Source: Clytia hemisphaerica (taxonomy: Eukaryota > Cnidaria > Hydrozoa > Leptothecata > Clytiidae). Taken from it: DNA of 64,000 bases. Of this stretch, positions 9,090 to 20,131 are shown one piece after another. The number at the start of each line of letters is the position of its first letter. The first letter of the stretch is position 1. Position numbers and translations under genes: made by a program. The notes beneath the pieces are model-generated. The model was not told the DNA's origin and ran no database searches. It was given only the letters and a program-made list of their open reading frames with translations. The stretch lies in NCBI GenBank assembly GCA_902728285.1, contig CACVBU010000949.1:497459-561458 (forward strand). The letters are read 5' to 3'.

Positions 9090-12000
9090 ATGTTATCTAA
9101 AATGGCAAGAGACGGACCTAGTGGTCGGCCTCATGGCGCCGAATCAACGTCGGGAAGAAGCAGTAAAGTCTTCCCACAAGAGACATTGGTGCATGAGTAT
9201 CTGGACACCTTGCCGGACGGATCAACGGAAAAAGAGTTCATACTTGGAAGATTCCCTGAAGGAGACAAAGAGTTCGGTAACCGAATCCTATACAAAAACA
9301 GAATCAAGGAGGCTGTTTTTCTTTCTAAAACTCCCCAGGCGAAACGAGACTTTATCAAATTGTTGGAGGACTTTTACACTCGTATTGACGGTAAGCCTTA
9401 ATCCTTTCTTTTTCACTCTACTCCAGCTTAACTTCATTTTATATTTTGCTTATTCACGGGCCTTCGATCTTACATCTCTAGCTCTACACCGTCTCACTTT
9501 TATACCGGCGTATTGACGGTAAGCCATTTATTCCCTTCTTTTCCACTTCTTCTATAGCTAGACTTCCTTCCATGTTACGTTAATCAATTGTGCTTTGATC
9601 TTACATTTTACCAGCGTCTCAATAACATCAACATCAATTTTATTAACTAATTTTTATGTTTAAAACCACGAAAATGTATCGTACATAACATGTGATAATT
9701 TATCCTAATGTTCCTTGTAAATTTATTACCTGTCCTCTCAAAAGCTAAACACGCATTCAAGGGTTGATTGGTGTATAGAACTAAAACGCCTTCTTTCTAC
9801 GCAAACTTTTGAAACAGGGAAAACTATTTCAAGAAATAACTGCTTTGTGAAGTATAATTTACAGGCATACTTAAGTGAGCAATTTTCCCTAATTAACTAA
9901 CTAAAATGATATATGACAGGGTGAATCCACTAAAAATCAGTTTCCCCACTCCTCTGGTTCGATGTTAAGTTTGGAAAACTATCCTAACTCAAAGGCTATT
10001 TTTGTATTAATAATGGTAGCATATATCCTTTGTACTTTACGTCTGTCTCATCTCAAGGAATGAGTCATAGGTCAGGCTTTTGTAAGAGACTTTTACCATT
10101 TTTTTTTCTTTAGAGCGTCAAAGGAAATCCAAAACAGGTGTAAAACACCGAAGAGTGAATATGTCTGTCCCACGGCCAGACCTTAAACGGTATCAAGCCT
10201 TATACAAGAATCACAGGCATCCAAAACCTATCTGCTTAAGAAGACCAAAACGAGTTGAAGCTGTACCATATCCACGTCCCGAACCAATAGAAGAGGATGC
10301 TTTAGCCGAAGGACGAGACTCACCAGCAGGAGAAATTATGGTGCATCCGTTAGTGGATGTACCTAGAGTGAATGGGCGGCATGGGCGGCACTCCCCTGGT
10401 GAGGTGCAAGTGCATCCCATGGTAGATGGCCGTCACCCACCAGAAGGAGTCGATCCTCCACAAGGTTCTCCACGAGATGGCCGGGCGCCACCCCTTATCA
10501 GCGTCGAGGAAATGGAAAGGCAAATGCCAAGCGCTATCTTGGCCGTCACAAAGGAGGTGTGGCCTTTGACGGAACCGCATCTTGGCGAGGCTTTTGTCAA
10601 ACTCCGTCCACCAGAAGACAGAGTGGAAAACAACAAAACCTTTATACATAGAGTAATGCTTTCTTTCTTTTCATCCGAATTGTTTCGCAACTACGTAGTT
10701 AGGTTGGAGAGGAACCGTAATTTACACTTAATGCGAACGCAAGTATTATCTGAGAAGCCTTGTTGTAAGATCGCATACTATCGATCCTTCGTGCGTGATA
10801 ACCTACAGCAACGAGGCTTTGTTACCAATCACGACACACCAGAAGGTTTCCTGATGGACGTGAGACCACGCGAAGAAGCTTCACAGAGGCCCTGGGATCG
10901 CCCAAGCCAACCTTCCAGTCAATTATTCGCAGCCAACCGTGAGGCCGTTATCGTCCAACCTGCTATTGACTTTCAACCTACAGTGATCAACAGTCCACAT
11001 GACGTTGATATTTTGCCGGAACTTCCGAGCCGTTTTGTAAGGAGGGTCAGAAAAGTTGTGCGAGTTTCTTCAGCACGAGCAAAGGCTGTGCAACGTATAA
11101 AAGCCGAAGCTGCAAATAACAACAAACAAAGTTGGCTGCAAAAAGTTGCCAACAAAATAAGAATCTTTGGGAGAGGTAAAAACTCGAACCGTGTTGCTCC
11201 ATCAATAGATCTTGATGAAAGAAATGAAGATTTCGAGCTTCAACCACGATCTGAACGATCGGAGCCACCAACAGATTCCCTACATACCACCCACGCTGCA
11301 CATTTCTATGGCAAACGACCAAGAAAGTTTCCGAAATCACCAACCAGAAGGGGAATTGAGGAGGGAAGTTACCCCAACTGGACCGTTAAAGCCAATAAAC
11401 TTCCTTCTCCAATATTGAGGTAAGAGTCATAAAAGACTTATTAAAGAAGATTATTAAAACATTTATTCGTTTGATGGTTTGATGTTAGAGTGTTGACTAA
11501 ATCTAACATCAAAGTTCATTCATGGTCAGTTTAAAATAAGTAAACTGCAGAAAAACCTATAGTTCCAGGACACAGCAAATCCATCAAGAGCCCCAGAGGC
11601 GAGTACCGATTTATAAAAAATCGTGCATGTATTTTTGTTTTAGGTTTACATGGAAGGGGAAACTTGAGAAATTAGAAAAATTTCTCCTCAAAGACAAAAA
11701 TCACTGTCAAATCAATTTGAGTGATGAGAGGAAAAGGTAACAATTTAAAAAATATTAATATGTTGAAACCAAATAGAGGCAATTGTTAAAGTATCCCGAG
11801 GGCCAATTATAGCTTTTTGATCGACTGGACTGCGCTTATGGGTTCAATGGACTCAGCGTCATCAAAATAATCAGAAGCAAAGCAAAGTTCAGTTAAAAGT
11901 AGACTCTAGTCTATGGTAAAACCGATTCACAGCACTGGCGATCTATTAGACACCAGAAGATAAAAAGATCTAGGATCATTAAATACTACACATTCTGGTG

Positions 12001-14965
12001 TTTTTTCCTTAAATTTCGAAGAAAACTACAAATTGTATATGGTCTAAAACGGATTTCTTTTACTAATAGGACTGCTTTGCACTATGCGGCATCTTGGGGC
12101 TGTGCTGAAACAACAAAGCTCCTTTTGAACATCAAAGGACTCTCAATAAACGCTCAGGATGAGCATGGGAAGACGCCACTTTATAAGGTAAGGTTGTGTT
12201 AATTAATTCGAAAAACTATTCGATTCCGTAACATTTAACAGAGATTTTATTTGGCGACTTGCCAACTCCGTCTTTGTAAAGTGTTGTTCGACAGTCCAGT
12301 ATTATATAATTATTCAATAATTTCGATATCTCAACCAGTGCTGCTTAAAAGGAACTTTTTCTGTAATGTTTAGCTCTTCGATGCTGACAAATGATTCCTG
12401 TACAGTAAAAGAGTTGAATAGTGCAAAGACTTTAACGATAAGTTTTAGTTTTCAACTTCACCGTTTAGCTAAGGCAGTGAGGTTTGGCGGCTGAATCTTT
12501 AACAGATCTGCACCGACTAAAGCTTCTGCTTTAGCTCTTCGATGCTGACAAATGATTCCTGTACAGTAAAAGAGTTGAATAGTGCAAAAACTTTAACGAT
12601 AAGTTTTAGTTTTCAACTTCACCGTTTAGCTAAGGCAGTGAGGTTTGGCGGCTGAATCTTTAACAGATCTGCACCGACTAAAGCTTCTGCTTTAGCTTGA
12701 CATTGCAAAGTTGCAGTCCAGAAAACATGTATGGTACAGATACACTTTTCTCAAAACAAATTGACGAGTGGCTATTGGATATTGTCGAGAAGTTGAAGAA
12801 TCGAGTTGTAGAAGTAAAGATAGAGTTTTGAAAGCAGACTATTTTTTCTGTACAAGTTTTGTAGAAATAATATCAACCAAATATCTCATTACCGTTTTAG
12901 GCTGTGGAGAATGGCTCACTCGAAATCGTCAAACTGTTAGTCGAAGCGGGCGCCGACTCGCGGATCGCTGCGTGTGATGACCGGGATCCGCTTGGTTATT
13001 TATTAGCTTACCATGGTGACGAAAGGTTCGAACTATTCAAATATCTTTGGAAAGTTTCACCTCGGTCGGATGATGATATCGAAGCCGAGGGAATCTCGCT
13101 CATTCATCGCGCAATTTTGACAGATCCCTCCGTCACCGTGTTGAAATGTGTAAACCACATGTTAAGTAATGGATTGCACGTTGATGCAAGACTACCAGAT
13201 GGAGAGTAAGTAATCAAATTGGTATCAACTCATCTCGTAACTCGAACTTCCGTAACTCGAGTTTCCGTAACTCGGACTTTCATAAGTCGAACTTCCAAAA
13301 GTCTCACCTTGATTACTCGAATGCTTAGTGTCTAGCTTCTTCCCTCCTCTACTTTATCAACAATTATTGGTATGAAGATAAAAACTAAAGATATCTTAAT
13401 CTTAAGAGATGCCCAATGCAGTAAAAATAATTAGTAGCAAATAGTTACCATTACATCTAAGCAATACAATTACTCTATTTAGGACACCAGCTCATCTGGC
13501 AGCACTCTACGATCGAGAAGAATTATTGGAATTGTTATTAGCACATCAAGCAAATCCTTACCTCAAAGATAAGGATAAGAACACACCGAAGTGTTACACT
13601 AAACAAGGCTCAACGTAAGTATCACATAACCTTCCTGAGGTGAAGTAGAGCACTGTAATCATCCTTTATAAGTCCTTGACTTAGCTACATCCACCATCTC
13701 TGATCGGAGTTTTTTTTTTGAAAGTGGTACCGTAACCGCAAAGAAGCCATCGCAGTGTTAACACTTTGCCGTCAAACGGCGTTACATCACAAGGTGTACA
13801 AAGTATCAAGGAAAACTAGATCCAGCGCTCTCAATGCATTTACACCGCTACTGAGTAGTGCTACCATCAGGGTGCCATTTTGAAAAAAACTTCGATCAAA
13901 AAATTTGGTTGGCTAACCCTTCAGGGTTGTATAAAGCTTAGTGCAATCAACACAACGGACAGGTAAAAGTAGACGTGATTGGTTAAAACTCACGAGCCTA
14001 TTACATTTACGTCGTTCTGGCGTCCTAATCTTTTTCTATTGAATGCCCAAGAAATTAGAATGATGTTATGAAAGGTACAATCGGGTGCACTGTGCACGAA
14101 TTTAGATTTCATTTCTATTCTGTGAGAGCGTATTCAGATTGTAAATTTCAAGACTCCGATAGACAACAGAAACTTCGTCATTCAAATTTAATTAATACAC
14201 CCCACTTTTGAAACACCTTTCTATCAGAAATTCTATTTTTAAGTACCTTTAGCGATGTTCATGAGCTCTATCCTACCGTTTTAAAACAAGCCCTATCTAA
14301 AAACTTTTCTTCCAGTATTTCTATAAATTGTCTTTTTGTCGGGTATACCAATTTATTGCAAAGTAGAAGGTCGAATCAACAATAAAAATAAGCCTATTTC
14401 TATTCGTTTCGACTTTTAGAACGAGAAAATGTTTCGAAGATTACTCAAAGTATGGACCGTTCGAGGTAGACGAAATCTTGGAAATGCGTGATGGAATGTC
14501 CAAGAAAAATATGTAAGTCAGAATGGTACCTCCAATGTTCTAGAGCTCTAATGAGCAAATGTTCTTTGTCGACTTGATCCTTGATTAAGTGAGACAGGAG
14601 TACAGATTTTTGTTTTTAAGAAATGTTTGCTTTGAAAGTTCTTTTGGCCAGGCAGGTGGTAAACATGATCCATTCTTTTAAACTCTAAAATATTCTTTTA
14701 AACTCTAAAATATCATTTTTGTGTTTTTTAAAGCATTAGCTGTAACATGAAGGTAGAGCATCCATCCGGCTACGGTGTCCAAGGTTGTGGGCTCAAACCC
14801 GAGCCTTTAGTATGAAATTCTTGGTTTTGGACAGTTATATTACACTTTCGAATATTTTATATCCTCTGTTTATCCTCTGTATAATCTCTGTTTATATCTT
14901 ATAGGAAGAAAGCCAAGCGTTATCGATTTGATTCATTCGGCTATCAATTTCAACATCCAAAATAA
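9090..14965 (+). CDS. Ankyrin-repeat protein with proline/arginine-rich N-terminal region
   Basis: Eight exons: 9090-9390, 10114-11419, 11644-11736, 12070-12187, 12901-13205, 13483-13614, 14420-14512 and 14905-14965. All are GT-AG and in phase, total 802 residues. The ATG at 9102 (AAAATGGCA) has a better start context than 9090 and is in frame. The N-terminal 100 residues are charged and compact; a proline-rich segment follows (about 120-220, with VHPLVD and VQVHPMVD), then a basic part. C-terminal residues about 567-780 hold three to four ankyrin repeats: TALHYAASWG, TPLYKAVENGSLEIVKLLVE and TPAHLAALYDREELLELLL, with a divergent one between. Ankyrin repeats bind proteins; the partner is unknown. 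No membrane or catalytic motif is seen. Intron 1 carries a duplicated donor and intron 4 a tandem duplication. The N-terminal domain is not recognised. Confidence 0.8.
9508..9560 (+). repeat. Duplicated exon end and splice donor in intron 1 of the ankyrin gene
   Basis: The 3' end of exon 1 with its donor (CGTATTGACGGTAAGCC at 9381) recurs at 9509, 128 bp downstream, with pyrimidine-rich sequence after both. It is a decoy or alternative donor made by a short local duplication. Confidence 0.6.
12371..12700. repeat. 161-bp direct tandem duplication in intron 4 of the ankyrin gene
   Basis: Unit 1 is 12371-12531 and unit 2 is 12532-12692, followed by the first bases of a third (TAGCTT). I see essentially one difference between units (CAAAGAC against CAAAAAC). 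The near identity indicates a recent duplication. Both copies lie wholly inside the intron. Confidence 0.85.
13226..13300. repeat. Degenerate short tandem repeat (CGTAACTCGAACTTC-type)
   Basis: Four to five imperfect copies of a unit of about 15 bp (CGTAACTCGAACTTC) sit just downstream of the donor of exon 5 of the ankyrin gene. Confidence 0.5.
14735..14812 (+). repeat. tRNA-like sequence, probably a tRNA-derived SINE fragment or tRNA pseudogene
   Basis: TAGCTGTAACATGAAGGTAG resembles a tRNA A box and D arm, with AGAGCA immediately after. GGGCTCAAACCCG about 35 bases later resembles a T arm and B box. Flanks do not pair into a clean acceptor stem, and it lies inside intron 7 of the ankyrin gene, so a functional tRNA is unlikely. 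Confidence 0.4.
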
Positions 14966-15203
14966 TACTGTAAAATATAAATTTTATAATATCTCATCTT
15001 TAGTTTTTTTTCCTTAGAATATATTGTTTCTTTCATAAAAAAATACAGTGTTTTTTTACGCTCAGTTTCTGCAATAAATTGACCTCACTTTTTTATCTAC
15101 AAAATCGAGATCTTTTTCAGTGTAAGCTCGTTAAAACGTATCTGAAAATTTGAACTCCCTTTGCCATTAGTATTAGTAGAAAATACCCAAAAGAAAAATC
15201 AAA

Positions 15204-15453
15204 ACACCCCCCGCCCGGCTCGCACCTCGGTGGAACTTTTTCCCGCAGTGGGGATAAAAATTTTATTTCGCAGCTGAAAAACCAATGGTTTCGGAGCTTC
15301 GGAGTACCGTTTTTTTATATTGAATTTCATATGAGGATGAAATCAAAGTCCTAATGGGGCTAAAATTGTAGAGTGTTTTTCCATGCAGCAATGAAATTTT
15401 AACCTGATTTTCTATTGGGTTGATGTCCCACAAGGTCTGTGCCATGGGGGTGT
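15204..15453. repeat. ACACCCC-ended MITE, copy A
   Basis: ACACCCC at the left is mirrored by GGGGGTGT at the right. The right end shares GGTCTGTG...GGGGTGT with the element at 17777-17987, suggesting one family. A 60-codon minus-strand open frame inside it could be spliced to the neighbouring gene as an exonised tail (see findings). Confidence 0.45.
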
Positions 15454-15583
15454 TCCTTAAGATAAAACTTGGCGGATTTCGTTGAACCTCTCACTCACAA
15501 ATATCGTAAGCTAACTTACGACAGAAATTTAGTGAGTAGCAAGTATTAGTCAAGCGTTAAAAGCAAAGAATGTAGCAACTTAC

Positions 15584-17239
15584 CACAGAAATTTTTTTCG
15601 TTAACATCGATTTGCGAGCATTAGAAGAATCATGGGACACCTGAAAAATGAGGATAAAAACGTTACTGTCATTCATATGAAGTATGAAAAAAGCTGAAGA
15701 ACAAACGACCAAAAGAAAATTACCCTTTTTACCACCATACATTCAAAATGACCCTATTTCAGATTCAATCCTTAGATGAGGGTTTAGAAAGTCTGAAACT
15801 TAGGATTGATTAAAAAATGTCTTTTTTATCTTTACAAAAAAGTGGTGGTGGGTCAGTTTCTATCTTTGTTAAAAGACTAATCTTTGCTTTCTAACAAATT
15901 GTGGTGTAAAATATGGAATAGATTAATAGGTATGGAGAAAAAATTTTTGTTTTCTAAGAAATTATGCTGTAAGATTCGCTAAGTCAAGGTATGGTTAATG
16001 GGTATAGAAAAATCCTGACCTGTGAGCAAGTATTGGTAAGTAATCTGTTGGATTTCTCGATTTCATTCTTGATAAGTTGCTTGTTAGCTTCTGAAGGCAC
16101 GATACATGATTTCAACAGTTCTTTGTTGAGAGCTCTCAAGTCTTCCACCGTTCCACGATATGGTACTTTCAATCCCAGCGTCCTTTGCAAAATGACATTC
16201 TGTTCTTCTTCTTCCTGAAGGAGAGACAAGTAGAAATTAAACTGTATAAGAAATACAACTACATCTAGAGTTCAGAGTCACCTCTTTGAATCGGTCAGCA
16301 AAATAGTGTCACAGGAGGCTTTAAAATGACTCCCCTTTGATATCTGCGTATGGTAGTTGGAAGTGTCAATGGGGGGGGGCTTTGTTGCTCAAAAACATTG
16401 GTGAGAGCTGGATTGAAAGCAAACCTCTTTAGTACTAAATTTCTATTCTACTGCCAATATATTAACTGAGTGATTGTTGTCAAGATTCATATTGTAAATG
16501 GTGGATATCAAAGCCATCTTCTCCTACACTTGACTCTTCCTGACGTTTCAATTCGATTGTCTGACTAAATTTGGTGAGAGTCCAAATATGATGAATATCT
16601 ATGGAATTCACTACAAAAAAATACCTTTTTCATAGTATTCAACTTCATTTGTTTTCGTTTCATTTTCTCCAAATAACGAACTCTTTGATTGACGTCAGTT
16701 TGAAAATCTTTCAACTTTTGATCTCTATCCAGCTTCATCTTTTCATATTTTTTGTGAATTTCATGCGCGTGAAGCTTAAACAAAATGGAAACAGTTCTTT
16801 AACATTAATTGTGGACAAAATTTCTGATTCAAATATTTAAAAGGGAATCATAATAGTTTTTCATATAATAAAAAAATGTGGTATCACTGGAAAAATTAGT
16901 CCGATTTTACAAGAAAGTGAAAAAAAAACGAAGAAGAAAATTTGCTACTTTTGATAGAAAGCTGCTACCAAAATGATTTTTACATCAAAAAAATCCTGCC
17001 CCCCCCCCCAAGATTCTCTTCAAATGTACTACCTCTGCAATACCCTCTTGTGCTTCTTCATCAAAACTATGGTCATAACATTCCACCCAAGCTTGTTGTG
17101 GATGTCCTGGTATTACACGAACATCCAACACATTTTTCAGTTTGGATTGTGCAAGTTGCTGCTTTCTCCCTAATGTTGTTGCTTTAGTGTTGGTGTTTGG
17201 AGGTGATACACTGAATTTGAATGGACGTGACCGATTCAT
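15584..17239 (-). CDS. Coiled-coil protein resembling CCDC15 (3' end uncertain)
   Basis: Four phase-0 exons on the minus strand: 17239-17033, 16774-16625, 16214-16020 and 15640-15584, all with GT-AG borders, about 203 residues so far. Exon 1 contains AWVECYDHSFDEEA after a basic start. Exon 2 is a basic helical segment (RDQKLKDFQTDVNQRVRYL). Exon 3 is a charged helical part (VEDLRALNKELL). An AWVE block followed by a helical segment ending in VNQ-like residues and then K/Q/L-rich helix recalls the N-terminal region of vertebrate CCDC15, a centriole-linked coiled-coil protein; this is recognition by eye only. After exon 4 the frame either runs to a stop at 15557 or splices into a downstream exon. 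No membrane segment. Confidence 0.5.
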
Positions 17240-18955
17240 TGCTTTATTTGATTGTTTTTTAACTTAATGAAAAAGATATAAAATAAGAAACTGGGTTAGT
17301 TGTGAAAATAATCTGCTTTGTCCAAGCTGCAGGGTTAGAATTGACTACTGAATTGTATATCACTTAAAAAAAGGTCAACAGAGCCAATGAAAAATACCAT
17401 GGCTGATGATAGCTTCTAGGTTCTAAAATAATTTTATTGAGAAAGGTCATTCAAATCCTGACGAGTCTATTAAATTATTTTATATTGTTTCATCTTTTAG
17501 ATTTAAGATTTGGTTTTTCAAGAAAAGACTGTTTCTTTTAAAACCAATTTCAATCAATCATAGTAGACGTGAAGATAGCTCTTAGTTCAATCAAAACTTA
17601 TGAATGAATTCTATATTGTCAATATAAAATTTACGTCTACAAAAATACTTGATAAAGGCAAACGTCAACTGTCGTAAACGCAAGTATGTTTTATTTTAAG
17701 CTTAAACTTATGATATGATATGCTATGATATGATAACAAAAGAAACAATGATATAACTCAATACTGGAAAATTTCTACACCCCTGTCTCACAGCCCTAGT
17801 GGAGCTTCTTCCTACAATGTGTTGAAAATTTCTATCGAAATCAAAGAGACTAGGTTTTAAAAATTAAATTTTAATGTTCTCAGGTCAAAAAATCAAGGGG
17901 AGATAGCTTTGGAGTGCTGTTTTCATCGAATCTTTGTCTATTTTCTAGTGGGGCGGTGGTCCCAACAGGTCTGTGACACAGGGGTGTATTTCAGTCTATG
18001 TATGAGTCTATATGTATGGTGATGTGTGTTTTAAAGTAAAGTAGAAGGGACATGGCACAGATATTCCACAGTATAGCACTCCCGACAATCATTTAGCAAT
18101 TATAAGATACTTAGTAAAAGTAAGGCACTTTTGCTGGAATAAGTCGATAAATATTATCATGATTTTGAAAATCAAAAACAAAATCATAAAATAAAATAAA
18201 TAGTAACATTTTAAATGTAGAAGCTCAGAAAAAAGATGCCGAACTTTGTTACTTTAGGGTAAAAATATCAGTTTAACAAATTTCAACGATATAAAAATAA
18301 TCCAATCATATAAAAGGTAAAAAATTAAATGAAAGTAACATTCATTATCCTACCTTGGAAAGAAAATAGTTATCATATGATACCGAGTACAATATAGGAT
18401 ATATTCCCCAGGGGGGACTAGGGTTAAAAGGGGTAGGGGATGTGTCGCTAGTCAGGGTACCTTTTTTGACCTCCTTGTGTCCGAGGTAGGGTCGCAAAAA
18501 CACCAAAAATCAGTCTCTTGTAGGGTACTATTTTGGGGGAATCTGGAAAATTTTTAGACAATTTTGGAATTTCAGTTCCATTCAGGGTCACTTTTTTTCC
18601 ATTTTTCGTGTTTCAGTGACACACCCTCGTCGGTCAGGGCAGTACCCCTTTATGTATATAAAATAATATAAAAAACTCTGAACGAGAAAAATTGGTTATG
18701 ATTCATTTCAAAGTTAGTCTTTCATTATTTTGCATACTTCCAAGAAAGAGAAATCTGAGACGGAAGAGCTTCTTGATAGCTGCAGGTTGAATCTTGAATA
18801 AGAAAATTAAGAATAGTTTTTCAAGTTTGAGATAATACTGGATAATAGGGAAAAAGTTAGAAACTATAAAAATATATTTAAAAAAAACTATGCTTTCCTT
18901 CTAGAATAAATATACCTTTAAATAAAAAAATAATTTATATCACAGTAAATAATCG
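17240..18955. other. Intergenic region between two minus-strand genes
   Basis: Apart from the MITE at 17777-17987 no gene is seen. 18400-18660 is GC-richer with repeated GGGGTA/AGGGTA words and a short inverted pair (AAAGGGGTA against TACCCCTTT), probably an old repeat. The remainder is AT-rich. The part nearest 17240 should include the promoter of the CCDC15-like gene. Confidence 0.4.
17777..17987. repeat. ACACCCC-ended MITE, copy B
   Basis: ACACCCCTGTCTCACAG at the left is mirrored almost perfectly by CTGTGACACAGGGGTGT at the right. It is 211 bp long and noncoding. No target duplication could be assigned. Confidence 0.6.
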
Positions 18956-20131
18956 TCAGTTCTCTTCTGCTTGTCTGGCTCGTTCAGCCTTGATCCTTCG
19001 CTTCAAAGTCTCTTGCTTTGCTTTTGATTTTGGTAGATTTTCTTTCAGCCTCCTCTTCTTTTTATCTTTTAATGTGAATCGACTTTCGCTTGAGGGAGCT
19101 CGAAATTTTGGGTGACCATACAATGTAACAAAGTAATGATATCTTTCAAAAAATACTAATTTAGCAAACTTGTAAAGTTCCGCATCCAAGGAGTTTTTCT
19201 TTTTCACTTTTTCTATCAATTCTTTGTTTACACCGTCTATGTATACTTTAGCAAAACCTGTATCCCATAATTGAAAAGGTTCATCAAATTCTAAACCAAA
19301 AGTTTTTTCAAAAACAAATTGAGATTCTCTTGGGTACTCGAGTAAACCAAAGAATGCAATTTCACTGATTGTTTGTTTTGCTCTCGACAGTAACCTCTGC
19401 TGATAATTTACTTTTGTCATTAAAGATTTCACACTACAAGATATATCCGAAACATTTGACAACATCCAGGTTTGCCTGTTAGCAGCAAGGTTATGAGGGC
19501 AGGCTAAGAACTTTTCTAATGTCAAATCAAGCCAAATCTCGCCATCATAACATCTGGGATTTTGACCCTCAAAACTTTTGCCTTTACAATTGATAGCTGA
19601 ACCTTCCCAGCTTGCCCCACGTTGTCGATGTCTGAACTCACTCAAATATCTATCCACAGGTTCTCTAAGTAAAGTTCCATAGAGAAACCTATAATTCTTT
19701 TGACCATGTTTCTTCCTTATGAAATCTGGAGTACAAGTAGCCAAAGATGCGTAGTCTGGATGCAAGCCACATGGCCATTTCGGTTGAATATACCGACAGA
19801 CAAGCCATATTTCCTTACTTTCAACACTACGGTAACACATACAAGACGGTTTTTTAGATTGCTCACACTTACAATTACCATTTTTCAGATTTATAACAAG
19901 ATGTTTCTCCATGGTTGTGCCACCAGTTTTTTGAATATGAACAAAGGAAAAAACATCGTTTTTACTAATATCAAAGTTCAATTTTTGATAGATTTTACTT
20001 GAGTAAGTGTTTGAAGACGAAGTGCTGGATACCAAATAACCAAATTTCTCATTTGAATAAATATAAACATATCCTAACCAAATTATCACCAGAAAAGATA
20101 GAAATATGACGATGACTTTAAAACGAGCCAT
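18956..20131 (-). CDS. HS6ST: Heparan-sulfate 6-O-sulfotransferase
   Basis: A single open frame of 391 residues, close to the usual 400 or so of the family. The enzyme moves sulfate from PAPS to the 6-O position of glucosamine in heparan sulfate, in the Golgi lumen. A short cytoplasmic start and one hydrophobic segment at residues 5-25 make it a type II membrane protein. The 5'-phosphosulfate loop is HIQKTGGTT (K68). The 3'-phosphate site is REPVDRYLSEFRHR (R156, S164). Family-typical cysteines and CGLHPDYASL lie between, RQTWMLSN follows at about 214, and the tail is basic. Vertebrate HS6ST genes are split, so an intronless coding region may be lineage-specific or a retrocopy. No breaks are seen. 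The numbered paralogue cannot be assigned. Confidence 0.93.
   Translation of the reverse strand: MARFKVIVIFLSFLVIIWLGYVYIYSNEKFGYLVSSTSSSNTYSSKIYQKLNFDISKNDVFSFVHIQKTGGTTMEKHLVINLKNGNCKCEQSKKPSCMCYRSVESKEIWLVCRYIQPKWPCGLHPDYASLATCTPDFIRKKHGQKNYRFLYGTLLREPVDRYLSEFRHRQRGASWEGSAINCKGKSFEGQNPRCYDGEIWLDLTLEKFLACPHNLAANRQTWMLSNVSDISCSVKSLMTKVNYQQRLLSRAKQTISEIAFFGLLEYPRESQFVFEKTFGLEFDEPFQLWDTGFAKVYIDGVNKELIEKVKKKNSLDAELYKFAKLVFFERYHYFVTLYGHPKFRAPSSESRFTLKDKKKRRLKENLPKSKAKQETLKRRIKAERARQAEEN

Noticed and set aside
17000..17010. C-rich run and the minus-strand extension through it
   Set aside because: The donor at 17032 (AG|GTAGTA) ends the exon before the homopolymer; the extension reads glycine repeats and is intronic.
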